Assembly: GCA_040219135.1 (NCBI GenBank)
Contig: JAVJTA010000017.1
Span: 434,001-498,000 of the forward strand
Source of the DNA: UBA7803 sp040219135
GTDB taxonomy: Bacteria; Pseudomonadota; Gammaproteobacteria; Pseudomonadales; Azotimanducaceae
Reading direction: 5' to 3'
Length of the DNA stretch: 64,000 nt
This document shows, in pieces, positions 1 to 8,251 of the stretch (its first letter is position 1; each line of letters begins with the position of its first letter). The notes beneath the pieces are model-generated. The model did no database searches, was not told where the DNA came from, and saw only the letters and a program-made list of their open reading frames with translations. The translations under genes were made by a program, and so were the position numbers.

Positions 1-112
1 CCGCGCGGTCGGCGGTATCGAGTTCCGGCCGCTCGACGATTCGATCCGCGACTGCGTGGAGTCCCTGCTGGCGGTGGCCGGGGTGGAGTCCGTGCGGCGC
101 GGCAGCGATTGA
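1..112 (+). CDS. C-terminal fragment of an unidentified protein
   Basis: An open frame read from base 2 gives 36 residues ending in RRGSD and a TGA stop; the start lies outside the window. The piece GIEFRPLDDSIRDCVESLL loosely resembles the C-terminal tail of NAD-dependent epimerase or isoflavone-reductase-like proteins, but this is too short to assign. About 200 bases without a gene separate it from the next start, so it need not share a transcript with it. Confidence 0.5.
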   Translation, partial: RAVGGIEFRPLDDSIRDCVESLLAVAGVESVRRGSD

Positions 113-316
113 TTTCTGCACGCGGTATTCAATGTCAACTTCTCTGGTGTGTGGCTTCGACGTGAGGTACCTGTTGTCTTCACGTCGCTGACCGCCGTCC
201 GATCGTCCGGCTGAGTCCGCGCAGGGAGACTGGCGCCGGTCCGGCGTGCCGCCGGCGGACAGCACCTGCTACCATCGCAGACTCTCAGTGGCGCCAATCG
301 AGAAAAAGGGGAAACC

Positions 317-994
317 ATGGCGAAAGTACTCATCACCGGGGCCGGCCGCGGCATCGGACTCGAACTCACCCGGCAGTACGCGGCGGACGGCGACGACGTC
401 ATTGCCTGCGTGCGCGATCCGAAGAAGGCCGGGGACCTGGCCGGCATCTCCGGCAAGGTGACCGTGCAGGCACTCGATCCCGGCGATCCCGCCTCCATCG
501 ACGCGGCGGCGGCCGCCATCGGCACGACGCCCATCGACGTGCTGATCAACAATGCCGGCGCCACCGGCGGCGCTCATCAGGCCCTGGACGATCTCGATCT
601 GGACGCCTGGCACGACACCTTCACGGTCAACACCATCGGGCCGCTGCTGATTGCGCGCGCGTTCAAGCCGCACCTGGCGGCGGCCAAGGGCAAGCTCATG
701 ACCGTCACCAGTCAGGTCGGGGCCTCCACCTGGCCCATGGGCGGCATGTATGCCTACGCGACGTCCAAGGCGGCGGTGAACCGTGCCATGGCCACGCTCG
801 CCATCGACTGGAAGGACGAGCCCGTCGTCGTTGCGCTGGTGCATCCGGGCTGGGTGAAGACCGACATGGGCGGGCCCCATGCGGACATCACGCCACAGGA
901 GAGCGCCTCAGGTATCCGCCAGGTCATCGCCGGGCTCGGCAAGAAGGACTCCGGCCGCTTCTACAAGTGGAACGGCGAAGCGCACGTGTGGTAG
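317..994 (+). CDS. short-chain dehydrogenase/reductase (C-factor-like)
   Basis: A 225-residue SDR, a cytoplasmic NAD(P)(H)-dependent oxidoreductase with a Rossmann fold. TGAGRGIG near residues 7-14 is the cofactor loop, NNAG lies near 78 and YATSK is the catalytic Tyr-x3-Lys. The shortness and the C-terminal region resemble the CsgA/C-factor SDR branch. ATG 317 is preceded by an AAAAGGGG ribosome site. It ends 3 bp from the stop of the opposing Rieske gene, so the two converge. No copy of the shared 24-bp operator lies in front of it. Substrate unknown. Confidence 0.88.
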   Translation: MAKVLITGAGRGIGLELTRQYAADGDDVIACVRDPKKAGDLAGISGKVTVQALDPGDPASIDAAAAAIGTTPIDVLINNAGATGGAHQALDDLDLDAWHDTFTVNTIGPLLIARAFKPHLAAAKGKLMTVTSQVGASTWPMGGMYAYATSKAAVNRAMATLAIDWKDEPVVVALVHPGWVKTDMGGPHADITPQESASGIRQVIAGLGKKDSGRFYKWNGEAHVW

Positions 995-997
995 TGC

Positions 998-2251
998 TCA
1001 GCCGGCCGCTTCTCTGAACAGCGCCGGCAGGCCTTCGTCCGGGCAGGCGAGGAGCTTGTCGAGAAACCCGTGGAAGTGCTGGCCGCCGGCTTCGTTGCGG
1101 CCGAACATCACCTCGGCCCCCGGGCGGCTCATCAGCGCGCGCTGCTGACGGAATCCGGTGGCGTAGTCTTCCTCGCTGACCACGTACTCGAGCAGCTTGA
1201 ACTGCTCGTTGGCGGCGTCGCGCACCTCGTCGCTGGTCGGCAGCTTCTCCATGACGTAGTTCTGCACGGTGCGCGATTCCAGCGGGGTGTCTCCGGGAAA
1301 CAGCTGCGACACCATCACCGCCCGCCCGCCGCCGCCGTCGAACGAGGCGATGGAGATGTGCGGAAAGATGGTCCACACGCTCTTGATCAGTTCTTCCGTC
1401 GGCCATTCGGACTCGGGCTTCTGCTCGTACTTGAGCAGTTCGGGGTTCGGCGACGACACCCGCTGGTGCGGGCCCCACGGATAGTAGAGTGCCTGATTCG
1501 GCATGTTCGCGCCGAAGGTGTTGCGATGCAGGATCGGCAGATGGTACAGATCCATGTAGCCGTCGTAGGCGACCTTCCAGTTCGGGCTGGGCAGGGTGCG
1601 CGAGTCGAACAGCGCCCAGTCGGCAAAGCCGAAACTTTCCAGCACCTGATCGTAGCCGCACAGGAAGGTGTCGATGTCGAGCGCCGAGTCCGCGTCGAGA
1701 TTGACCCAGATCATGCCCGCGCGTTCACCCACCGGAAGTTCGGTCAGTCCATGGCAGCTCTTGTCGATCTCGCCGAAATCGGCTTCGGCGTAGACGGCCA
1801 CCAGGTTGCCGCCGTGATCGTAGGTCCACGCGTGGTAGGGGCAGGTGAAACGTTTGCGGTTGCCGCTTGCGTCAGTGACGATCACGGCGCCGCGATGGCT
1901 GCAGGAGTTCACGTAGGCACGCACGTCGAGATGCTCATCCCGAACCATGAGCACGGGAACGCCGGCCACCTCGAGGGTCTTGAAGTCGCCGGGCTGTTTG
2001 AGCTCGCAGCTCATCGCCAGCATCAGCGGCACGCGCTTGAACACCTGCTCGATCTCGAGCTGCCAGCGTTCGGGGTCGTAGTAGTGGTGCGCAGGGACGC
2101 GCAGCACGTCCGGGGCCTGATCGATGGCGCCGGAGTGGACCGTCGCGATGTTGTGCCGCGCCATCTCGATGAGCCGGGCGCGCGCCGCGGGCGCGATGCC
2201 CTGGCCCGTGCCGTCTCCGCGCGTCGCCGTGGTGGCCTTCGACTCTGCCAT
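998..2251 (-). CDS. Rieske non-heme iron oxygenase, alpha subunit
   Basis: A 417-residue ring-hydroxylating oxygenase alpha subunit. The Rieske [2Fe-2S] ligands are C117-x-H119 and C137-x2-H140. The mononuclear iron site is seen as Asp234 with His237 and His242 (MDLYHLPILH). Such enzymes use electrons from a reductase or ferredoxin to hydroxylate or demethylate a substrate with O2; no reductase or beta subunit is adjacent. ATG 2251 is chosen over an in-frame ATG at 2296 because AGGAGG lies just before it. The 24-bp operator at 2285-2308 is 34 bp upstream. Confidence 0.9.
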   Translation of the reverse strand: MAESKATTATRGDGTGQGIAPAARARLIEMARHNIATVHSGAIDQAPDVLRVPAHHYYDPERWQLEIEQVFKRVPLMLAMSCELKQPGDFKTLEVAGVPVLMVRDEHLDVRAYVNSCSHRGAVIVTDASGNRKRFTCPYHAWTYDHGGNLVAVYAEADFGEIDKSCHGLTELPVGERAGMIWVNLDADSALDIDTFLCGYDQVLESFGFADWALFDSRTLPSPNWKVAYDGYMDLYHLPILHRNTFGANMPNQALYYPWGPHQRVSSPNPELLKYEQKPESEWPTEELIKSVWTIFPHISIASFDGGGGRAVMVSQLFPGDTPLESRTVQNYVMEKLPTSDEVRDAANEQFKLLEYVVSEEDYATGFRQQRALMSRPGAEVMFGRNEAGGQHFHGFLDKLLACPDEGLPALFREAAG

Positions 2252-2284
2252 GCTGCCTCCTGCCGATTCATTCGCGTGATCCGG

Positions 2285-2308
2285 AAAACCGGACACGATG
2301 ACGGTTTT
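2285..2308. promoter_or_regulatory. 24-bp dyad operator, copy A
   Basis: Left half AAAACCGGAC and right half TGACGGTTTT are separated by four bases, a near-perfect inverted repeat. It lies 34 bp before the Rieske oxygenase start at 2251. It is one of nine good matches to the same dyad in the catabolic region and is likely bound by a TetR-family dimer. Confidence 0.7.
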
Positions 2309-2354
2309 AGCGCATTGTGCCGAAATTCAGGCCGGATCGTCCAGAGCGGCTCCG

Positions 2355-2858
2355 TCAGGAGGCGCCGGGGACCGCATAGGGCGCGTGCTCCTCGACCTCG
2401 CAGTACAGGCTTTCGAACAGCCAGCGGCCGTCGACACGCCGGAAGGTGTCGCGATACCAGCCGATCAGGCGCATGAAGACCACGTCGCCGTCCGGCAGAT
2501 TGGCGGTGTAGAGCATGATCACGCGCCAGCGGCCGATGGCCCGGTCGCCGTCGACATCGACGATGGCGTTGGTCACGTTGTGGGCGGAATTGCGCATGCG
2601 GCCGCTGGCGCGCAGGTCGGCGAAGTAGCGGTGGATCTCCGCGCGCCCGCGCTTCGCGCCGCTGCCGGTGGCCTCCCAGATCGGCACCTGGGGGGAATTC
2701 GCCGGAGAATCCTCTGGGGAATCTCCCACAAACAGGGCGACCACCGCGTCGGCGTCGTTGTCGGCGTCGCAGGCAGCGCAGTATTCGGCCTTGAGACGGC
2801 GGATTGCCTCCACGTCCTCGATGCGGCGCAGCCGCTGTTCCACGCTGTTTTCAGCCAC
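2355..2858 (-). CDS. NTF2-fold (SnoaL-like) protein 1
   Basis: A 167-residue SnoaL/NTF2-like protein: an N-terminal helix region (VEAIRRLKAEYCAACD) followed by strands ending in GRWLFESLYCEVEEH. Members are small cone-shaped enzymes (dehydratases, isomerases, hydrolases) or small subunits of ring-hydroxylating oxygenases. The start is GTG 2858, preceded by GGGAGACGG. A Ser-Pro-rich loop (SPEDSPANSP) encoded by short imperfect GGGGAATC-like repeats interrupts the fold near residues 48-57. It ends a run of five minus-strand genes beginning at 4921. Confidence 0.75.
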   Translation of the reverse strand: MAENSVEQRLRRIEDVEAIRRLKAEYCAACDADNDADAVVALFVGDSPEDSPANSPQVPIWEATGSGAKRGRAEIHRYFADLRASGRMRNSAHNVTNAIVDVDGDRAIGRWRVIMLYTANLPDGDVVFMRLIGWYRDTFRRVDGRWLFESLYCEVEEHAPYAVPGAS

Positions 2859-2885
2859 GTCCGTCTCCCGAGTTGTTGCGCGCCA

Positions 2886-3521
2886 TCAGCTGTCGGCCGG
2901 TTCGCCCCAGCGGTTTCCGAAGGTCACCCGCCGCGCGGCGAGCCGGTCAGCGGGCCGCAGGCGCGCGTCCAGGGTGTAGGCCACGGGCAGCATGACGGTC
3001 TGGGTGACGCCATCGGGAATTTCCAGGACGGTAGCGACCTCCCCGGCCCGCGATGCCAGCAGGCTGGTCCAGGTGCTGCCGAGCCCCCTGGCCCGCAGGG
3101 CCAGCATCAACGACCACGCCGCAGGCAGCACCGAGCCGTAGAACGCGATCTGGCCCGGCGCCGAAGGAGGCGGTTCGCCCTCGACGCAAACCAGAATCAG
3201 CGCCGGAATGTCCTTGAGTCGATCGGCCAGCGCCCGCTGGGTGGGCTTCGGTTCGTAATCCCGCAGTCGGGCGAAGTCGTCGAGCGCCCGGTTGTAGAGA
3301 TCCGCGATGGCGGCTTTCTGCGCCGGTTCGTCGACGATGACGAAGCGCCAGTTCTCGCCGCCGCCACCCACCGGCGCCTGCACCGCCACGTCGATGCAGT
3401 CGAGCAGCAGCGATCGCGGCACCGGGCGGTCGAAGTCCAGCCGTCGTCGCACCGACCGTGTTGTACGCAGGATCCAGTCGATGCCGGCGGTGTCCTCCGT
3501 GCCCGCTGCTGCGTCGGTCAT
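2886..3521 (-). CDS. nitroreductase-family flavoprotein
   Basis: A 211-residue nitroreductase-like protein. The N-terminal RSVRRRLDFDRPV and the later APVGGGGENWRFVIV match the FMN-binding arginine segment and the P-x-xxNxQxW-like region of the family. The family reduces nitro groups, quinones or enones with NAD(P)H, and some members are dehydrogenases. It sits between NTF2-like genes in a minus-strand run, so it probably acts in the same pathway. Substrate cannot be assigned. Confidence 0.82.
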   Translation of the reverse strand: MTDAAAGTEDTAGIDWILRTTRSVRRRLDFDRPVPRSLLLDCIDVAVQAPVGGGGENWRFVIVDEPAQKAAIADLYNRALDDFARLRDYEPKPTQRALADRLKDIPALILVCVEGEPPPSAPGQIAFYGSVLPAAWSLMLALRARGLGSTWTSLLASRAGEVATVLEIPDGVTQTVMLPVAYTLDARLRPADRLAARRVTFGNRWGEPADS

Positions 3522-3551
3522 GGGCTGCCGCTCACCGCGCCGCGGGGCCGC

Positions 3552-4034
3552 TCAGCTGCCGTGGGTGTGACGGCTCATGTCGCCGCCCTGTTCGATGAAG
3601 ATCTCCTTGGCCTTCATGCGCCAGCCGCCGATGGTGAGCTCGAAGCGGTCGACGTAGCGGCCACCGGCAACGATGCTGTTGGCGCCGTCGAGGTTCTGAT
3701 AGACCGTGAGGTAGCTGCTCACCTCGGCGGAACGGGCGTCGCTCGAGAACGTGTAGCGCAGATTGGTGATCACGTGGCGGGTTCGCGGCGTGCCGCCCCG
3801 GGTGCCCTGCGGCAGCGCCTTGCCGTCGTCGTCGTAGAAGATGATCAGATCCCGGTAGCGGGCGGCAATGGCGGCGCCGCCACTGAGCATCCCGCCGTCC
3901 GGGAGCGTCAGGTCGCACTCGGCGAGCAGGCTGATCAGATCTTCGACGCGGCCGCTGTCGATGGCCTCGGCGTAGCTGAATATCACCTCTTCGATGGCGT
4001 GCCGGGCCACCATGAGATTGAACGCTCTCTCCAT
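3552..4034 (-). CDS. NTF2-fold (SnoaL-like) protein 2
   Basis: A 160-residue SnoaL-like protein with the family pattern: helix HAIEEVIFSYAEAIDSGRVEDLISLLAECD, then strand segments including VAGGRYVDRFELTIGGWRMKAKEI. This resembles small-subunit-like or ketosteroid-isomerase-like NTF2 proteins. ATG 4034 is preferred over ATG 4046 because GGAGGA lies directly upstream of it. It lies between the nitroreductase gene and another NTF2-like gene, same strand. Confidence 0.78.
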   Translation of the reverse strand: MERAFNLMVARHAIEEVIFSYAEAIDSGRVEDLISLLAECDLTLPDGGMLSGGAAIAARYRDLIIFYDDDGKALPQGTRGGTPRTRHVITNLRYTFSSDARSAEVSSYLTVYQNLDGANSIVAGGRYVDRFELTIGGWRMKAKEIFIEQGGDMSRHTHGS

Positions 4035-4062
4035 GGGTTCCTCCATTGTCCGATCGCCGGTC

Positions 4063-4476
4063 TCAGCTGCGCCGGGTGGTTCGGGGGACCAGACGATGGC
4101 GCTGGATCTTCCACCCCTCGGGGCCGCGCCGCATCTGAGTTTCGTAGGTCGCCCACAGGGTGAGAATGCTGCCCTCGGGTTCCTTCAGACAGTGCAGGGC
4201 CTGAACGTCGGTGCGGCAGGTGGCCGTGTCGCCGTCGATGGTCGCCAGCTGCGGACCGAGCATGTGCTGGGTCGGCCCGTACTGTTCCAGCGCGGTTTTC
4301 ACGTAGTCCACCCAGGCGTCCCGGCCGTGGATCGGCTTCGGGCCGAAATCGAGGACCTCGACGTCGTCGGCGAACACGGACGCGTACAGCTCGAAGTCGC
4401 GTTCGTCGACGCCGGCGGCATAGCGCAGCATCACGTCCTGCAGGGCAATGCGGTCCGAGGGGTTGGAATCGCTCAT
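4063..4476 (-). CDS. NTF2-fold (SnoaL-like) protein 3
   Basis: A 137-residue SnoaL-like protein: IALQDVMLRYAAGVDERDFELYASVFADD is the typical opening helix and Asp-rich loop, and RGPEGWKIQRHRLVPR the closing strand. It is the third of four related but dissimilar small proteins in a row, suggesting successive isomerase/hydratase-type steps or alternative substrate-binding partners. Specific chemistry not visible. Confidence 0.8.
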   Translation of the reverse strand: MSDSNPSDRIALQDVMLRYAAGVDERDFELYASVFADDVEVLDFGPKPIHGRDAWVDYVKTALEQYGPTQHMLGPQLATIDGDTATCRTDVQALHCLKEPEGSILTLWATYETQMRRGPEGWKIQRHRLVPRTTRRS

Positions 4477-4516
4477 GGCTTTACCTGCTCGTTCGGTGGG
4501 TCAGTGAGTCATCGGG

Positions 4517-4921
4517 TCATTCGGCGTTGAGAATCGAATACACGCGCTTGTGGAAATACCAGCGTCCGCCTGCCTTTACATAGTCGTCTTCGTAGCGGCC
4601 GACGATGGTGCGCTTCACGCCGTCCTTCTGGTGCAGGAACTCCTGCTGGTACCAGGTGCCGTGCGCTTCGTCGCGGTTGACGACGATGGGCCCGGCGGAG
4701 GCGAAGAAACCGACGAAGGAAAACGCCTCCATGGCCTGCTTCCAGACGCCGACGACGTTGTCCCTGCCGGTCACCTCGCCGGCGCCGGGCAGCGTCCAGC
4801 TGGCGTCTTCCGTCCAGTTTGCGGCCCAGGCCTCGGCGTCGAAGCGCATGACCGCGTCGTTGTAGGAATCCACCAGTTCGCGGATGGCGAGGCGGTCTTC
4901 CACGGGGCCTCTGCTGAGCAT
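4517..4921 (-). CDS. NTF2-fold (SnoaL-like) protein 4
   Basis: A 134-residue SnoaL-like protein: LAIRELVDSYNDAVMRFDAEAWAANW, then DNVVGVWKQAM and GGRWYFHKRVYSI. ATG 4921 is chosen because GGAGGACAGCTT precedes it; a longer form from 4954 lacks such a site. It is the first gene of the minus-strand run down to 2355 and is divergent from the SDR at 5032. I see no full copy of the 24-bp operator in the 110-bp divergent gap. Confidence 0.8.
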   Translation of the reverse strand: MLSRGPVEDRLAIRELVDSYNDAVMRFDAEAWAANWTEDASWTLPGAGEVTGRDNVVGVWKQAMEAFSFVGFFASAGPIVVNRDEAHGTWYQQEFLHQKDGVKRTIVGRYEDDYVKAGGRWYFHKRVYSILNAE

Positions 4922-5031
4922 AAGCTGTCCTCCGTTTGCGGGTTTACAAGGCAATCACTTAACCATGACCTGCCACGACTTGCGAGGCTGGCGCCCGCTG
5001 TCCCCGGTGACGGTCTGAACGGGAGCGCCTC

Positions 5032-5808
5032 ATGCAGCTCGAGAACCGGGTAGCGGCGATCACCGCCGGCAGCCGCGGCATCGGTCGCGCCATCGCCGAG
5101 ACCTTTCTTGCCGAAGGCGCGTGGGTCGCCATCAACGGGCGCTCCGAGGAGAAGGGTCGTCGGGCCGTGGCCGAGATGGGCGGTGGCGAGCGCGTTCTGT
5201 TCGTCCCCGGAGACGTGCGTCGCCAGGCGGACGTCGAGGGATTCATCGCCACGGTGATCGAGCGCTTCGGTCGCGTGGATGTTCTTGTCAACAACGCGGG
5301 CGGTTCCAGCGGCTTCGCGCCGGTGGCGGAGCTTTCCGACGAGGCCTGGCAGGACGCCCTCGACTGGACCCTGAATTCCACGTTCTGGGCGACCCGGGCA
5401 GCACTGCGCGACATGGTGTCGCGGGAGTGGGGTCGCATCATCAACATCTCGTCCGTGGAGGGCAGCCGGGTCAACAAGCCGTCGGTGGCGCACTACGTCA
5501 CCTGCAAGCACGCGGTCCACGGGCTCACGAAAGCGGTGGCGCTGGAGTACGGTCCGCACGGTATCACCAGCAACGCCATTCTTCCCGGTGCCGTGGAAAC
5601 CGACCTGATGAAGACCGCCGGGCCGGAGGCGGCCGCCGCTGCCGGGATCAGCTACGAGCAGTTCCTCGACGGCTATGCCGCAGAGGCCGCGATCAAGCGT
5701 CTCAACACGGCCGCCGAGGTGGCAGCCATGGCGCTGCTGGTCGCCTCCGACGTCGGCGGCGGCATCACCGGTGCGCTGCTCGACGTCAACGGCGGCAGCG
5801 CGCTGTAG
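5032..5808 (+). CDS. short-chain dehydrogenase/reductase
   Basis: A 258-residue classical SDR. TAGSRGIG near residues 12-19 is the cofactor loop, NNAGG follows in strand 4, INISSVEG carries the catalytic Ser, and YVTCK the Tyr-x3-Lys. The ending GALLDVNGGSAL is typical. It is a clear paralogue of the SDR at 33413, sharing the STFWATR and INISSVEG segments. Such proteins oxidise secondary alcohols or reduce ketones. It converges on the E2 gene at 5844. Confidence 0.9.
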   Translation: MQLENRVAAITAGSRGIGRAIAETFLAEGAWVAINGRSEEKGRRAVAEMGGGERVLFVPGDVRRQADVEGFIATVIERFGRVDVLVNNAGGSSGFAPVAELSDEAWQDALDWTLNSTFWATRAALRDMVSREWGRIINISSVEGSRVNKPSVAHYVTCKHAVHGLTKAVALEYGPHGITSNAILPGAVETDLMKTAGPEAAAAAGISYEQFLDGYAAEAAIKRLNTAAEVAAMALLVASDVGGGITGALLDVNGGSAL

Positions 5809-5843
5809 CATCGCGCCCGCCACGAGTGTACGCAGGCAGTACA

Positions 5844-7193
5844 TTAGATCAGCAGCCGCACCGGGGCTTCGAGCAGTTCGCGCACCGCGGCCAGGAAGCG
5901 GGCCGCCGGAGCGCCGTCCAGGGCCCGATGATCCCAGGTCAACGACAGGTTCATGCGCTGCTGTCGGACCGGCCGGTCGCCGTCCCAGCCGACGTCATCG
6001 CGCAGCCGGTTGACACCGAGGATGCCTACCTGCGGGGCGTTGATGATCGGTGTGAACGAGTCCACGCCGAACATGCCGAGGGCCGATACCGTGAACGTGC
6101 CGCCCTGCAGATCGTCGATGCCGAGGGCGCCGTCCCGGGCAGCGGCGGCGAGCCGCGAGGTCTCGCGACACAGTTCCGCCATGGTCAGGTGGTTGGCGTT
6201 GCGCACCACCGGCACGATCAGGCCGTCGTCGAGCGCCACCGCCATGCCCACGTGGACACCGCCGAGCAGGGTGATCTCGTTCTCACCGAACGTCGCGTTC
6301 ATCAGCGGATGCCGTTCCAGGGCCAGGGCGACGGCACGGATCACCAGATCGGTGTAGCCGGGTTTGACGCCGTCATCGGCCCAGGCTTCGACGAGCTGGC
6401 GACGCACCTCGACGGCCTGGTCCATGGCCACGTCCATGTCCATGGTGAGCTGGGCCATGCTCTGGAGGCTGTCGTGCATGCGCGCGGCGATGGTTTTGCG
6501 CATGCCGCGGAGCGGAATCGAGCGGTCCGCCGGCGCCGGCTCTGCAATCGGCGCGACCGGCGCGCTGCGCGCGGCGGCCTCCACGTCTTCCTTGGTGATG
6601 CGACCGCCGGGTCCACTGCCGCGGACGGCATCGAGGTCCACGCCGAGCTCGCGGGCCAGTTTGCGCGCGATGGGCGAGGAGGGTGGTGGACGCTGGCCGG
6701 CGCCGGCTTCGGCGGCTCTGACGTCGGCCTCGACGATCCGCCCGCCGGGGCCGCTTCCGGTCAGGGCGCTGATGTCGACGCCGAGTTCTCCGGCCAGTCG
6801 CCGAGCCGCCGGTGATGACAGCTGGCGTCCGTGAGCCCCGGCGGCGGGCCGGGCTTTTGCGTCCGCGACGTCGGCCGGCTGGCGCGCGCCTTGAGCCGGC
6901 GCCGGCGACTCGCCGGCGGCCTGTGCCGCGCCGGGAAGCGTTGCCGGCATGTCTTCTCCGGCAGCATAGATGTAACCCACCACGTCACCGGGCTGCATGG
7001 TGATGCCTTCGGCCACCACGTGTCTGACGGTGCCGGAGGTCTCGGCGTCGACGTCCAGGTTCACCTTTTCGGTTTCCAGGCGATAGAGCAGGTCGCCCTT
7101 CTGCACGCTGCCGCCGTCGGGCACGTACCATTCCTCGACGACCCCTTCGGTCATGTTCATGCCGACCTTTACCAGGTAGATCTCGGTGGGCAT
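5844..7193 (-). CDS. acoC: 2-oxoacid/acetoin dehydrogenase E2 (lipoyl acyltransferase)
   Basis: A 449-residue E2 component. An N-terminal lipoyl domain has Lys43 in ETEKVNLD. Two peripheral-subunit-binding domains follow (about 128-163 and 175-210), each ending in GSGPGGRI. The C-terminal acyltransferase domain has catalytic DHRALDG (His422, Asp426). It transfers the acyl group from E1 to CoA. It is last in the minus-strand set E1alpha, E1beta, AcoX-like, E2, a combination known from acetoin dehydrogenase. No E3 gene is present here. The gene symbol is by context; a branched-chain or other 2-oxoacid/diketone substrate is possible. Confidence 0.85.
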   Translation of the reverse strand: MPTEIYLVKVGMNMTEGVVEEWYVPDGGSVQKGDLLYRLETEKVNLDVDAETSGTVRHVVAEGITMQPGDVVGYIYAAGEDMPATLPGAAQAAGESPAPAQGARQPADVADAKARPAAGAHGRQLSSPAARRLAGELGVDISALTGSGPGGRIVEADVRAAEAGAGQRPPPSSPIARKLARELGVDLDAVRGSGPGGRITKEDVEAAARSAPVAPIAEPAPADRSIPLRGMRKTIAARMHDSLQSMAQLTMDMDVAMDQAVEVRRQLVEAWADDGVKPGYTDLVIRAVALALERHPLMNATFGENEITLLGGVHVGMAVALDDGLIVPVVRNANHLTMAELCRETSRLAAAARDGALGIDDLQGGTFTVSALGMFGVDSFTPIINAPQVGILGVNRLRDDVGWDGDRPVRQQRMNLSLTWDHRALDGAPAARFLAAVRELLEAPVRLLI

Positions 7194-7211
7194 CAGGTCT
7201 CCCTTGTGCGG

Positions 7212-8246
7212 TTAGCGATCGGAGATTGCATACAGTCCGGCGCCCGGGGGCGTCGCCGCCGTTCGGAATGCGCCGCGTTCTGCGGCAAGTTGCAGCGCGC
7301 GGGCCACGTCGACCACGCGGGGTCCGGTGCGTTCGATGCGCCATCGGGCGCGCTGTCCGGGCTTGAGTTCCCGCTCGCGCTCGCCGTCGAAGGCGAGCAC
7401 TCCGGGCCCGGCCACGGTCACCGTCTCGGCGAGGCCGACCTCGCGCAGCGAGGCGATGGAAACGGGCCGGTAGTATCCGGGGGCGATGGGCACGTTGACG
7501 CTGTCCGATCCGGGGGCGAGCTGCACCAGCAGGCCGGCATCGCGGCTGTCGGACAGCGGATGCAGCAATCCGCCCAGCGCCGTCATTCCCACGGCGGCGG
7601 GATCGGCGCGGGTGAGCAGCACGGTGCGCAGCGCGTCCGGCTCGAGCAGCGCCCGGGAGCCGAGAAAGCGCTCGCTGCTGAGCACCGCGTCGATCAGCGC
7701 CAGGTCGTCGCCCTGACCGTCGACCTCGACATGAATCCGTTTGCGCTGCTCTGCGACCTCGTCGAGGCACACCTGTCCGCTGCCGATGAGTCCCGCCGCC
7801 GCGCCGGCAACGGTCGCTTCCAGCAGGCTCGGAAACACGTTGTTGGTGCCGGTCGAAATGGCGATCAGCGGGGCGTTCTGCCAGCCGCCGCAGACGGCCC
7901 GGTTGGTGCCATCGCCGCCCAGGGTGAGCACCACGCTGCAGCCCATGGCCTGCATCGCGCGCGCGGCGCTGACCGTGTCCATGGCGCTGGCGGTGCGGGT
8001 TGCGGAAACGGCTTCGGCGGTCATCCCGGTGCCGGTTTCTTCCAATGCCCGCCGGGTGATTCCGTGCAGGTCGTCGAAATAGGCGATGCGGCAGCGGCGC
8101 CCGGCGGCGGCGGCGATTCCGCTCAGCGCGCGGCGGACGATCGCCTGCTTCTCCTGGTTGTCGAACACCGACGCCCGCGCCACCAGCCGGCGCACGTCCT
8201 TGCCCGACGCCGGATTGGCGATGATGCCGATGGTGCCGATTGCCAC
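7212..8246 (-). CDS. acoX: AcoX-like ATP-NAD kinase family protein
   Basis: A 344-residue member of the ATP-NAD kinase superfamily of the AcoX type. GIIANPASGKD at the N-terminus and LGGDGTNRAV (the kinase GGDGT motif) near residue 108 are visible. AcoX proteins accompany acetoin dehydrogenase genes; their exact reaction is not established. The start is GTG 8246 with no strong ribosome site, only 5 bp after the E1beta stop, which suggests translational coupling. It lies between E1beta and E2. Confidence 0.85.
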   Translation of the reverse strand: MAIGTIGIIANPASGKDVRRLVARASVFDNQEKQAIVRRALSGIAAAAGRRCRIAYFDDLHGITRRALEETGTGMTAEAVSATRTASAMDTVSAARAMQAMGCSVVLTLGGDGTNRAVCGGWQNAPLIAISTGTNNVFPSLLEATVAGAAAGLIGSGQVCLDEVAEQRKRIHVEVDGQGDDLALIDAVLSSERFLGSRALLEPDALRTVLLTRADPAAVGMTALGGLLHPLSDSRDAGLLVQLAPGSDSVNVPIAPGYYRPVSIASLREVGLAETVTVAGPGVLAFDGERERELKPGQRARWRIERTGPRVVDVARALQLAAERGAFRTAATPPGAGLYAISDR

Positions 8247-8251
8247 CGGGG

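Noticed and set aside
4931..4975. Possible operator in the divergent gap before 4921 and 5032
   Set aside because: GGTTTACAAGG and AATCACTTAACC lack the required half-sites and TG core.
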